A stretch of 41,151 nucleotides of DNA, from NCBI GenBank assembly GCA_964423085.1, contig CAYRDB010000001.1:1-41151 (forward strand), given 5' to 3'. Origin of the DNA: JAUWZS01 sp964423085 (GTDB taxonomy: Archaea > Aenigmatarchaeota > Aenigmatarchaeia > CG10238-14 > SCSR01). The translations under genes and the position numbers were made by a program. The notes below the pieces were generated by a model. It had not been told where the DNA came from and did no database searches. It saw nothing but the letters and a program-made list of their open reading frames with translations. This document shows positions 29,090 through 36,569 of this stretch, one piece after another. The first letter of the stretch is position 1, and every line of letters begins with the position of its first letter.

Positions 29090-31003
29090 ATGGAATTTTT
29101 CTCAAAGACTTCGTGGAAGTGTAGAAGATGTGGCTGGATTTCAGATAAGAAAAAGAGCCCTTGCCCTAATTGTGGGGCAAAAAGAAGTATTGGTTTCGAC
29201 GAGGTCTGGACCTGCTGGAGATGCGGACTGCGTGGAATAAGTGTTACAGGACCTTGCACTAATTGTGGAGCGTCTTTTAGCAGATTCCCGATAATAAAGC
29301 GCATGTATACTAAAAGAGTATCAGGTAAGTCTCAAAAATCCTCTATAGGAAACAAAAGAGTTAAATCCAAAAACAATGATAGCGGTTGGATACGCGGCGC
29401 GGTTCCTTTTGAAAATAATCCAGAAGTCTTGACCGAAAATAAATGGGGGAGTATACGAACTCAGATAAGAAAATGGTTGAAACGTGAAAAAAAACATTCT
29501 ACAGAATCAGAAAAAGAAAAAATTAAAAAAGGGTCCAAAGAAGAAAATAAAACAAAAAGCGACGAGTCTAATCTCAATCTTGGAAAAATTCCGACTTCAG
29601 GTTCAGGAAAATACATCAAAGCAATATTATTTTTCGCAATAATGGCCCCGTTGCTGTTTGCTAATGCTTATATAGAAAATGTAAAAACAGGCACAATGGA
29701 GCTAATCGGCTTGTTCTACCCGCAGGTCGCGGATTATTGGGACACAATAGTCATAATAGTTTCTATCATATTCATAATATCAGGAACCATATTAGTTCTG
29801 TATTACAATTCGGTCCCGGTAATGGTAGTACTGATAGTGCTTGTAGTAGTTTGGATGCTACTTTTTCCTTTCCTCTACTCGTATGTAGATCCAGAATCAG
29901 CCAGCACTTACGGCGCCAGCTTAATGTGCATACTTTCTAATCTGGCAAATCCTGAAGGTATTCAACAGTGCACTATGATTGCATCTCCAACAGAGCCCGA
30001 ATCTGTAAAAGTTGGATCTTACGAGGTACTAAAAGTCAGCTTTGATACAGAGTACATAGGAAACACGATATACAAGGATTCTAACAATCAGATAAAGTTC
30101 AACACATTTTTCATGAACATGATTGTCGAGAACCCTAGCGAGACTAGAACAGTAGAGAACTTTTGCATAATAAAGGATGGCGAAAACGGTAAAAGCACAG
30201 CCATTACTAGGGGGGGAACTGTAAAGACAAGCGAAAAGATAAAGCTGGCCGACCTATCCACGCAGGATGGAAGAGCAATGTGCGACAACGAAAACAGCCA
30301 AGGCGTGACAATAGGTCCGGGTGAGAAGCTAAGGCTGACTATTGTGGCAAAAGAAATCGATTGGTGCTCGAACAAAGGTGATAAAGAAGCTTGCGAAAAA
30401 ATAGACGTATGCGACTGGGATGATGAAAAGTGTGTAACAGAAGATAGAAAAACTAGGGAAGTTGAAGCCAAAGTTACGTACAAGTATGATTACTCTGGAG
30501 AGGGTCAGTTCGACTTTGTTGCAGGGAAAAGCGATTCAACAGTGGAATCCCTAGTCAAAACAAGAGCGAGACCGACGAAATCCGACGGACCTGTGGATGT
30601 TACAGTCTATTTCTCTCCAACAGCCTATGTGATAAGGGACTTGGAAGAAAATTCAATAAACGCGATTGTTAAAATATCAAAAACGGAAGGCGAATACGCT
30701 ATTATGTACACTCCGATAAGGATAAGCAGGCTTGTGGATGGAATTCTCACACCGCCTGATACATGCGAAGCCCTATGGGGGGATGTGGATGTGGTTCACT
30801 CAGGAAGCACGGAACTTGTTGAAACACTGTCACCACTTGGAAGCAAATCTAAGCTTACCAACGAGCACACATACATCTGTAACTATGCGATAAACAAAGA
30901 TGACGTGGGAGAATATGGAGAGGTCATACCTTTCATAGCAAGAGCTGACTACACCCTTGTGGACACTTTGACAAAGAAGGGAATAAAAGTTTATGAAGAG
31001 TAA
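29090..31003 (+). CDS. Double zinc-ribbon membrane protein with a large outside domain
   Basis: 637 residues. The N-terminus has two zinc ribbons: C11-x2-C14 with C25-x2-C28, and C42-x2-C45 with C56-x2-C59. Then a Lys/Glu-rich linker (80-170), three membrane helices (about 176-195, 219-238, 242-264), and an outside part of about 370 residues. That part has CARDB-like beta domains with AKVTYKYDYSGEG, as in the two lipoproteins at 12016-14051, and a Cys cluster (WCSNKGDKEACEKIDVCDWDDEKC). ATG 29090 is chosen: a TATA-like TACTTTTAAG about 30 nt ahead fits a leaderless mRNA. The 3' end overlaps the convergent pilin-like operon by 13 nt. No named family. Confidence 0.72.
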   Translation: MEFFSKTSWKCRRCGWISDKKKSPCPNCGAKRSIGFDEVWTCWRCGLRGISVTGPCTNCGASFSRFPIIKRMYTKRVSGKSQKSSIGNKRVKSKNNDSGWIRGAVPFENNPEVLTENKWGSIRTQIRKWLKREKKHSTESEKEKIKKGSKEENKTKSDESNLNLGKIPTSGSGKYIKAILFFAIMAPLLFANAYIENVKTGTMELIGLFYPQVADYWDTIVIIVSIIFIISGTILVLYYNSVPVMVVLIVLVVVWMLLFPFLYSYVDPESASTYGASLMCILSNLANPEGIQQCTMIASPTEPESVKVGSYEVLKVSFDTEYIGNTIYKDSNNQIKFNTFFMNMIVENPSETRTVENFCIIKDGENGKSTAITRGGTVKTSEKIKLADLSTQDGRAMCDNENSQGVTIGPGEKLRLTIVAKEIDWCSNKGDKEACEKIDVCDWDDEKCVTEDRKTREVEAKVTYKYDYSGEGQFDFVAGKSDSTVESLVKTRARPTKSDGPVDVTVYFSPTAYVIRDLEENSINAIVKISKTEGEYAIMYTPIRISRLVDGILTPPDTCEALWGDVDVVHSGSTELVETLSPLGSKSKLTNEHTYICNYAINKDDVGEYGEVIPFIARADYTLVDTLTKKGIKVYEE

Positions 31004-32511
31004 GAACTTTGAGCCTTTGGTATTCTGCAACTGCTGAAAGCGTCTGGGTCGTCTATTTCTGGCTGACAGCACTGGCTGTCTTCCACAGATTCACCTGGCT
31101 CAATGGATTCGCAATCCATGTTTCCAGAAGTTACGCGGAACTTTGTCGATAGGGCGCTCCACGAGTCGCCTACAGGATATGCGCTAACATAATCTGCTAC
31201 TGTAACTATCGAGTTAACAGAACCGAAGAAATCATATTCACATTTCAAACCAGTGTAAGCAGGTCCTACACTCTGGCAGCATTCTATACCACAAGCGTTC
31301 GCCTCACATACCCATTTCGTACCAACTCCGTTGCAACCTTCAGTGCCGACAACGCAATTTTCTTCATGCCCGCATCCTAATTCTCCCCAAACACACATAT
31401 CCGAACATCCTCCGCAAGCGGATATCAGTACTTCACAGGTGTCTTGAACCGACTTGAATATCTCTGGACTTAAGTCATCCTTTGCTGTATTATACCAAAG
31501 CCAGTCTATTTCTGAAGTTTGGCTACTGTAAGTGATTTTCGAAGTGTGCCCTGTATTGAAGCATCCGTCTATCTCAGTTGTGGAAACAAAGTTCCCTGAA
31601 ATTACCCTCTCGGTTATTTTATCTTCTACCATGCACTTGTAAACTTCGTCGGCATCCACTGTTCCGCTTCTGTCATAATCGCACGAATCACCTTCTGCTG
31701 CCGGACTTGAAAGCTTGTTCTGTAGAATCGATTCACATGCCGAATCTTCAGACAATGTCTGGCAGACGTCTCCAATCTCAACGCTAGCTAAAATTCCTTT
31801 CATTTCGACATCAGAATTTATGAAATCCACGCGTATCTTGTCGTTCACAACATACATATCATGAGCGTGCTTGAAAAGGTCGAATGCGGACGTGGAAACC
31901 TCGGCTGTGAAGTTAGAAGTTCTCTCTGTCACTATGACTCCGTTTCCGTTTTCATACTGTATGGGATTGCCTTTAAGATTCATCGCAGACAGGCTGACTC
32001 CCCCCGCTGACCCGTGCCCGAATATAAGATTTCCGTATTCAGACGGGCAGTATTTCGGGCCGTTAAAAGATATCGAATACTCGTCGAACAAATCGATTGT
32101 CCTGTTTTTAAGATATCCGGCAAAGCTTTTTTCGCTCTCGGAATAGTATTCTGGGGCGTAGACATTGTCATAAAACAACCACCAAGGTATGCATTTTTCT
32201 GAAGGAACCTCGCTCGGTATCATGCATCCAACGTCGCACTCACCCAGATATTCGCAGAATCCACCTCTGCCAAGAACATCCGAGGATGCCCTATGGAAGC
32301 TGTACTCTAGAGACCGGCTAATCGCCCGCTTGGAGTTTTCCATTGAGTTAACAGCATCTATTACGCCAATCTCTCTAGCGGACCTTTTCACAACCTCGGC
32401 GTCCATGGACAGGTTTGCCACAAAAACACCTTCGAGTATGAGTACTACTGCTATCATTACAGCAGCCAGTGCAATCGGCCCGACGCCTTTGCTCCCTATT
32501 TTTCTAGACAT
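30991..32511 (-). CDS. Large Cys-rich pilin-like protein with an EF-hand loop
   Basis: 506 residues, the last and largest gene of the eight-gene operon. The start SRKIGSKG/VGPIALAAVMIAVVLILEGVFV looks like a class III (prepilin) signal followed by the hydrophobic helix of archaeal pilins. The outside part has more than 25 Cys, several in pairs (ACGGCSDMC, IECC, SQCC). Residues 278-289 (DYDRSGTVDADE) are a complete 12-residue EF-hand Ca2+ loop. Its size and Cys content suggest a tip or adhesin role, by analogy to large minor pilins. No named family. ATG 32511 overlaps the preceding stop region with no gap. Confidence 0.75.
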   Translation of the reverse strand: MSRKIGSKGVGPIALAAVMIAVVLILEGVFVANLSMDAEVVKRSAREIGVIDAVNSMENSKRAISRSLEYSFHRASSDVLGRGGFCEYLGECDVGCMIPSEVPSEKCIPWWLFYDNVYAPEYYSESEKSFAGYLKNRTIDLFDEYSISFNGPKYCPSEYGNLIFGHGSAGGVSLSAMNLKGNPIQYENGNGVIVTERTSNFTAEVSTSAFDLFKHAHDMYVVNDKIRVDFINSDVEMKGILASVEIGDVCQTLSEDSACESILQNKLSSPAAEGDSCDYDRSGTVDADEVYKCMVEDKITERVISGNFVSTTEIDGCFNTGHTSKITYSSQTSEIDWLWYNTAKDDLSPEIFKSVQDTCEVLISACGGCSDMCVWGELGCGHEENCVVGTEGCNGVGTKWVCEANACGIECCQSVGPAYTGLKCEYDFFGSVNSIVTVADYVSAYPVGDSWSALSTKFRVTSGNMDCESIEPGESVEDSQCCQPEIDDPDAFSSCRIPKAQSSYSS

Positions 32512-32985
32512 TCAACCACTGACGCCACTTTCCGACTTTATCGACAACGTTATCTTCTGCTTCATGGAATCTACCGGTGATGATATGTATGCTTCAGCTG
32601 TGTAGTACATGCTGTTACATGCGCTGTCAATCTCCGACATGTCCACCACAGTCCCTCCTTCATATGACAATTTGAAGCATTTGCTAGGAACAAGATCATA
32701 AAGCCTTTCAGTAACAGCGCTTTCCACTCCAGATCTGGAAAAGCTCTCTGAAGTCTTGTCCGGATACCCGGCGACATAAAGGCTCAAATCTCTGTATATG
32801 TCATCATCCGCGAGAAGCGCCAGCATAGTAAGGCCGGCATTGTTATAATTATACTCGATCTCTACAATCTTAGCGAGGTGTATTTTGAGAAAGACTATGG
32901 GTATGACTATGGATGCTATTATGCCTACTATAACTATTGCGCCTATTACGGCGATTGCCAGACCTGCTATACCTTTTTTTCTCAT
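32512..32985 (-). CDS. Pilin-like protein
   Basis: 157 residues. The start MRKKG/IAGLAIAVIGAIVIVGIIASIVIPIVF fits a prepilin-type K-G cleavage site followed by a 25-residue hydrophobic helix, then a polar helix (KIHLAKIVEIEYNYNNAGLTMLALL) like the alpha-1 spine of pilins. The small outside domain has two Cys (SKCFK and DSACN) that could pair. It starts 2 nt after the upstream stop. No named family; the call is from topology and context. Confidence 0.68.
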   Translation of the reverse strand: MRKKGIAGLAIAVIGAIVIVGIIASIVIPIVFLKIHLAKIVEIEYNYNNAGLTMLALLADDDIYRDLSLYVAGYPDKTSESFSRSGVESAVTERLYDLVPSKCFKLSYEGGTVVDMSEIDSACNSMYYTAEAYISSPVDSMKQKITLSIKSESGVSG

Positions 32986-32987
32986 GA

Positions 32988-33656
32988 TTACAACTCCGTT
33001 GTTCTAACCATTAGCCTGCCGGTATGAAAAGAGTCGCCGCTCCTTATCATAACCGGAAATTCTGTAACAAAAGTTCCTATTTTTGTTTGAAACGTCGCAG
33101 TGCATTCAGTAATGTCCCAAAAGTCCCATAATATGGCAGCGTTGAACAGATTCGGCGATCCAAAAAAGCTGTCATCGACATTGTTCCAAAGGCACTCCCA
33201 GTATTCGTTTGGCACTGATGCTTCCGGACCGGAGTACGACTTCATCCACTTGTCTCCGCTTTTCAGGTCGACTACAACTATATCTATGTACGAATTCGGA
33301 TAGCCTATCTCCTTTGTGAACTCGTTCTCTGCTGAAAGTTTATCCAAATTCGATGTGTCTGAATACAGCATCAGGTAACTGTTCAGCTTTGCCGTATCGA
33401 ACACCCCACGATTAAAGCGCTTTATAGGTTCCTTGTTCGGGCTGCTGAAGGTCTCCTCGTAAACAAGCTTGTCCGAGCTCAGTATCACCTGGGCTATGTT
33501 TATGGCATGCCTCTGAGCCTCGTTGCTTATCACTATCACATGAATGTCAAAATACCTTCCGTAGAAAAGAAAATACATGAAAGCGACTGCTCCTATTGCT
33601 ATCAGAGCCACAAGCATCTGGGTTATCCAAGTTGCTATACCTTTCTTAGACTTCAT
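32988..33656 (-). CDS. Pilin-like protein
   Basis: 222 residues. The start MKSKKG/IATWITQMLVALIAIGAVAFMYFLFYG has a prepilin-like K-G site and a single hydrophobic helix, then VISNEAQRHAINIAQVILSS, a polar helix continuing the spine. The outside domain is mixed alpha/beta with two Cys and ends in a beta strand (FHTGRLMVRTTEL). GTGATTT lies just ahead of ATG 33656. Five nt separate it from the upstream gene. No named family. Confidence 0.68.
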   Translation of the reverse strand: MKSKKGIATWITQMLVALIAIGAVAFMYFLFYGRYFDIHVIVISNEAQRHAINIAQVILSSDKLVYEETFSSPNKEPIKRFNRGVFDTAKLNSYLMLYSDTSNLDKLSAENEFTKEIGYPNSYIDIVVVDLKSGDKWMKSYSGPEASVPNEYWECLWNNVDDSFFGSPNLFNAAILWDFWDITECTATFQTKIGTFVTEFPVMIRSGDSFHTGRLMVRTTEL

Positions 33657-33661
33657 TCAAA

Positions 33662-34189
33662 TCACTTTACGTAATAAACATCGACCAGCTCGTATTGCCC
33701 GATTTTGTCTATTACTAGCCCGGATTTTTGGTCGGCCTTTGTGCCTTCAGAGCCCGTTGATGTTCTGCTTTCTATTTCCACTGTCTTGCCCACAACAAAG
33801 GATGATTGGCTGTACTCGTCTGATATTTCACCCACGCCTATCTTTCCCCAGCCAGTTTCCACAATCGGAGTTGACACTATCCTGCCTTCTTCAGTGTGTA
33901 TCCCAGTCACATGAACCATCCTATTGGATATTTCGAGATCGTATGACACGTGCTGGGCTTCCGACTCGTAATATATGGATATCGAATCTTGGGCAGCCCC
34001 CGATACTGTCACAAGCCCGCCTAGGTCTCTGGCCAGCTTCTCGCCAGACGCGACAGAGAATGTTGTGAGTATTCCGCTCACTATTTCAGGTATCTTGAGG
34101 ACAACCACCATTATGCACGCGCACAAGAGCACTGTCAGGAGAACCTCGGACCATTCCCCAGCACCCTTCCTTCCTATGGAACCCATCAT
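33662..34189 (-). CDS. Pilin-like protein
   Basis: 175 residues. The start SIGRKG/AGEWSEVLLTVLLCACIMVVVL has a K-G site with Glu at +3 and +6 of the mature part, a feature of type IV pilin-like N-termini, then a hydrophobic helix and the spine segment FSVASGEKLARDLGGLVTVSG. The outside part is beta-rich and Ser/Thr/Gly-rich, without Cys. It has a double ATG start (34189 and 34186). Function inferred from operon and topology only. Confidence 0.68.
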   Translation of the reverse strand: MMGSIGRKGAGEWSEVLLTVLLCACIMVVVLKIPEIVSGILTTFSVASGEKLARDLGGLVTVSGAAQDSISIYYESEAQHVSYDLEISNRMVHVTGIHTEEGRIVSTPIVETGWGKIGVGEISDEYSQSSFVVGKTVEIESRTSTGSEGTKADQKSGLVIDKIGQYELVDVYYVK

Positions 34190-34215
34190 AAGCTATATTT
34201 CGACTTTGGTTAAGA

Positions 34216-34512
34216 TTAATTTGTTTTATATAATCCTTCGCACTCGTAACCGTTAAGAGGTTCGTATATTTCAAGGTTATCGCAACCCAGGGGTGGCCTC
34301 TGATTCCAGTCCCACGGCTCCTCTGTGCCGTAGTTATTGGCTTTCCAGTCAGTGCAGTATGACAGCCTTTTAACGGTGCAACTCATAGCAGTAGCCTCGA
34401 CATTGGCTCCGCTTGACCACACATAGAAAAGGTAAAATGCTATGAACGCGAAAAGGCCCATCATTATAACAAGCACTATGGTATGAACCGCTATTCCCTT
34501 CGAAACTCCCAT
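34216..34512 (-). CDS. Small Cys-containing pilin-like protein
   Basis: 98 residues. The start MGVSKG/IAVHTIVLVIMMGLFAFIAFYLFYVW has a K-G site and one hydrophobic helix. The outside part of about 60 residues has four Cys (MSCTV, SYCTDW, LGCDN, YECEG), an even number that suits two disulfides. TYCxxW-like YCTDW recurs in the three small paralogs upstream (YCASW, YCAMW), so it is a more distant member of that set. Confidence 0.68.
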   Translation of the reverse strand: MGVSKGIAVHTIVLVIMMGLFAFIAFYLFYVWSSGANVEATAMSCTVKRLSYCTDWKANNYGTEEPWDWNQRPPLGCDNLEIYEPLNGYECEGLYKTN

Positions 34513-34541
34513 AATAATATTACGTCCTATTAGAAGAAGTT

Positions 34542-34826
34542 TTAGCAGAGATCCTCTACCGAACCGTGAAACTTTTCAAAGCTACAGCAATCGGGGGAGT
34601 AATATTCATCTGAACCTGTTCCGCAAGGTCCAGAGAATTCCGGCGCATCTGCTGGAGACAACCTATATTCGCCGCAATATGCCATCAATTTGGCGTCGCA
34701 CCCCTTCTCCCGTATCATCTTGTCAAACTCTCCTCCGGAGAAGAACATCCAATATGCCACAATCGCTATCACCGCTATTGCCAAGACTAGCGCTATGATG
34801 TAAGGTATTGGAACTGCTCCTTTCAT
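34542..34826 (-). CDS. Small pilin-like protein, MKGAVPIPYI paralog 3
   Basis: 94 residues. It shares MKGAVPIPYIIALVL and the rest of the membrane helix with the two genes upstream, but its outside domain has diverged: CDAKLMAYCGEYR remains, then a Pro/Gly/Cys-rich end with CCSFEKFHG and a final Cys. Six Cys could form three disulfides. The K-G at residues 2-3 is a minimal prepilin-type site; signal removal is not certain. 9 nt separate it from the upstream gene. Confidence 0.7.
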   Translation of the reverse strand: MKGAVPIPYIIALVLAIAVIAIVAYWMFFSGGEFDKMIREKGCDAKLMAYCGEYRLSPADAPEFSGPCGTGSDEYYSPDCCSFEKFHGSVEDLC

Positions 34827-34831
34827 TTAAT
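34789..34831 (-). repeat. Direct repeat copy 3, start region of a pilin-like gene
   Basis: About 43 bp covering the ribosome-binding region and the first 13 or so codons. It is nearly identical to 35188-35231 and 35527-35570. Confidence 0.75.
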
Positions 34832-34835
34832 CCCT

Positions 34836-35225
34836 CTATGGTGTTTTTGGGATTATTGTTGTGGTGGTTGTATCGGTAGAACCCGAACTAGAACTTCCCA
34901 GTCCCAATACGGACTTGCAGTTTTTTATATCTTGGTCCACATTCCCATCAAATCCATAAGCACCTATTTGAGAGAGGTACTGACCGCATTCGGGATATCT
35001 ATTTTCAAAAACATCAATTATACCATCAGGCACTTCACCATCGTTAGAATACCCAGTAGCTGCCCAAGAGGCGCAATAAGTATAAGCTCTAGTATTGCAT
35101 GTTTGCAAGTTCGTCTCTCCGCCCCACTGTCCACCAAGAACGAAGAACCAGTACCCTATTATTGCTACAACAGCTATTCCCAGAAGAAGCGCTATGATGT
35201 AAGGTATTGGAACTGCTCCTTTCAT
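34836..35225 (-). CDS. Small pilin-like protein, MKGAVPIPYI paralog 2
   Basis: 129 residues. The N-terminal 28 residues are nearly identical to paralogs 1 and 3. The outside part has CNTRAYTYCASWAATGYSNDGEVPD, close to paralog 1, then YPECGQYLSQIG and a Ser/Thr-rich tail (TDTTTTTIIP) that could be O-glycosylated. Four Cys. GTGATT lies 2 nt ahead of ATG 35225, and a 9-nt gap follows paralog 1. Confidence 0.72.
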   Translation of the reverse strand: MKGAVPIPYIIALLLGIAVVAIIGYWFFVLGGQWGGETNLQTCNTRAYTYCASWAATGYSNDGEVPDGIIDVFENRYPECGQYLSQIGAYGFDGNVDQDIKNCKSVLGLGSSSSGSTDTTTTTIIPKTP

Positions 35226-35231
35226 TCAATC
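35188..35231 (-). repeat. Direct repeat copy 2, start region of a pilin-like gene
   Basis: It matches copy 1 at all but about one base over 44 bp. Similarity of about 85 percent continues for roughly 45 bp further into the two genes. Confidence 0.8.
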
Positions 35232-35234
35232 ACT

Positions 35235-35564
35235 TTAATTCGTGCCCATTATTGTTGCACAAGCCTGCGCATCAGTACTTGCGCTAGTAGCGTCGCTAAA
35301 GCCCATCTGGCCCAGGTATGGAGTGCACTCTGGATACTGTTCGGAGAACCACCTCAGAGAAAAGTTAGGTTCGTCATTATCAGAAGCGTATCCAGTCTGC
35401 GACCACATTGCGCAGTATGTCGTGGCCTTTGTCTTGCAACCTGCTAGGCTTATTTCGCCTCCGCTTTCTCCACTTACAATAAAGAACCAATATCCTATGA
35501 TTGCTATAATCGCTATTCCCAGTACGAGCGCTATGATGTAAGGTATTGGAACTGCTCCCTTCAT
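35235..35564 (-). CDS. Small pilin-like protein, MKGAVPIPYI paralog 1 (first in the operon)
   Basis: 109 residues. MKGAVPIPYIIALVLGIAIIAIIGYWFF forms a short basic start and one hydrophobic helix. The outside part is CKTKATTYCAMWSQTGYASDNDEPN, then YPECTPYLGQMGF and a final CATIMG: four Cys in the same places as paralog 2. As first gene of a strong-looking operon it may be the major subunit. GTGATT lies 2 nt ahead of the ATG. A TATA box is at 35597-35606. Confidence 0.72.
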   Translation of the reverse strand: MKGAVPIPYIIALVLGIAIIAIIGYWFFIVSGESGGEISLAGCKTKATTYCAMWSQTGYASDNDEPNFSLRWFSEQYPECTPYLGQMGFSDATSASTDAQACATIMGTN

Positions 35565-35570
35565 TCAATC
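35527..35570 (-). repeat. Direct repeat copy 1, start region of a pilin-like gene
   Basis: First of three copies spaced 339 and about 399 bp apart. Each begins a separate gene whose 3' half has diverged. Confidence 0.8.
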
Positions 35571-35596
35571 ACTATAATACATTTGATTTTCATGGC

Positions 35597-35606
35597 TATT
35601 AAATAT
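35597..35606 (-). promoter_or_regulatory. TATA box of the pilin-like operon
   Basis: On minus the sequence reads ATATTTAATAG, about 35 nt ahead of ATG 35564, giving a leader of about 10 nt with the GTGATT site. No other convincing promoter is seen inside the next 4.6 kb of this strand. Confidence 0.5.
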
Positions 35607-35631
35607 GATTACGTCCGAAAATGCCAAATAG

Positions 35632-35717
35632 TGCGGGAGGTGGGATTTGAACCCACGTAGGGACTAACCCACAGGGACCTGAACCCTGCCGAATTGACCA
35701 GACTATCGGACCCCCGC
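35632..35717 (-). tRNA. tRNA-Leu(CAG), no intron
   Basis: On minus, GCGGGGG (35717-35711) pairs with CTCCCGC (35639-35633), with A73 at 35632. The anticodon stem is CAGGG/CCCTG around TTCAGGT, giving anticodon CAG. A long variable arm (TGGGTTAGTCCCTA) marks type II. It starts 3 nt after the stop codon of the nucleotidyltransferase gene, so it is probably cut from that transcript. Confidence 0.95.
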
Positions 35718-35720
35718 GTA

Positions 35721-36569
35721 CTATTTACTTGATTCTATGAACTTGCTCAAATTTATTTCGTCGTTCACCGGTATCCAGCACTCTGTGGGAAGCATTACCT
35801 TGAGCATCTTGCCGCTTTCGGCAGCGTGCTTGAAAACAGTCCTTTCGATTTTCAATTCCTTGCCGGGTTCAAGCTCCAATATTTTCTTGAACATCGCTTC
35901 CCCGATTCCGTATATGCCCGTGGTCGTGTCCTTGTTAATCATCGGCTTTTCGATGAATTTCGTCACCTTGCCGCCGATGTCCTCCACAACACCGTAGTGG
36001 TAAAGCTTGCCGGGCACGCACAGTACCACGCACTCGTATCCCGCTTTCAATGCTGCGTCGAACACCCTCGCAAAATCCTTCGCGAAGCTCGGATATCCTA
36101 CAATGACATCGTCCGGATAGTGGCTTACGAAGGAGCGGTTGATGGCTTTGTTTGATATTGCCTCCCTGAAAGCTCCGCCCGATCCGAGCTTGCTGTGCTC
36201 GATTGAATAGGAAATGCTTGCGCCGAACTTGCTGCCGTCCTTGTAATAATCGACAATGCTTTTCCCCCTATGCGTGTCGTCCGTGAGTATGCACACGTCC
36301 TTGAATCCGGCTTTTACCCACATGTCAAAGACGTACCTGCTTACCGGCTTGCCCCTGACTTGCACCAAATGCTTGGAATATTCGTCCTTGGTTATGTGCT
36401 TCATCCTTGTGCCCGATCCGCCCATGGACAGAACCACCTGGATGTCAGGTTCTCCCTTCTTGTCGACTTTCAACTCCGACCCATTTTTCAGGTACAGATG
36501 CTTGCCTACCTTTACACATGTCTCCTCCAGCACCTTCTCGGTCATTGTCTCTTCGGACAGCTCGTGCAT
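35721..36569 (-). CDS. Sugar-phosphate nucleotidyltransferase
   Basis: 282 residues. The nucleotide-binding signature is VVLSMGGSGTRM (about 45-56), here with an extra Gly-Ser, followed by KDEYSKHLVQVRGKPVSRYVF, the usual PKxLxxxxGKP region. HSKLGSGGAFREA and KFIEKPMI are further family motifs (RmlA/GlmU/GCD1-like). It should join a sugar-1-phosphate to an NTP for glycan building. ATG 36569 overlaps the TGA of the upstream gene, so translation is coupled. An N-terminal extension of about 40 residues is unusual. The product sugar cannot be told. Confidence 0.85.
   Translation of the reverse strand: MHELSEETMTEKVLEETCVKVGKHLYLKNGSELKVDKKGEPDIQVVLSMGGSGTRMKHITKDEYSKHLVQVRGKPVSRYVFDMWVKAGFKDVCILTDDTHRGKSIVDYYKDGSKFGASISYSIEHSKLGSGGAFREAISNKAINRSFVSHYPDDVIVGYPSFAKDFARVFDAALKAGYECVVLCVPGKLYHYGVVEDIGGKVTKFIEKPMINKDTTTGIYGIGEAMFKKILELEPGKELKIERTVFKHAAESGKMLKVMLPTECWIPVNDEINLSKFIESSK

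Noticed and set aside
33577..34068. Plus-strand frame opposite the pilin-like genes
   Set aside because: Composition (Arg, Ser, Leu, Cys) and full overlap with conserved minus-strand genes mark it as a shadow.
34789..35570. Three regular repeats as a CRISPR array
   Set aside because: Each repeat is the start of an open coding frame and the spacers are coding; no dyad or cas gene is present.
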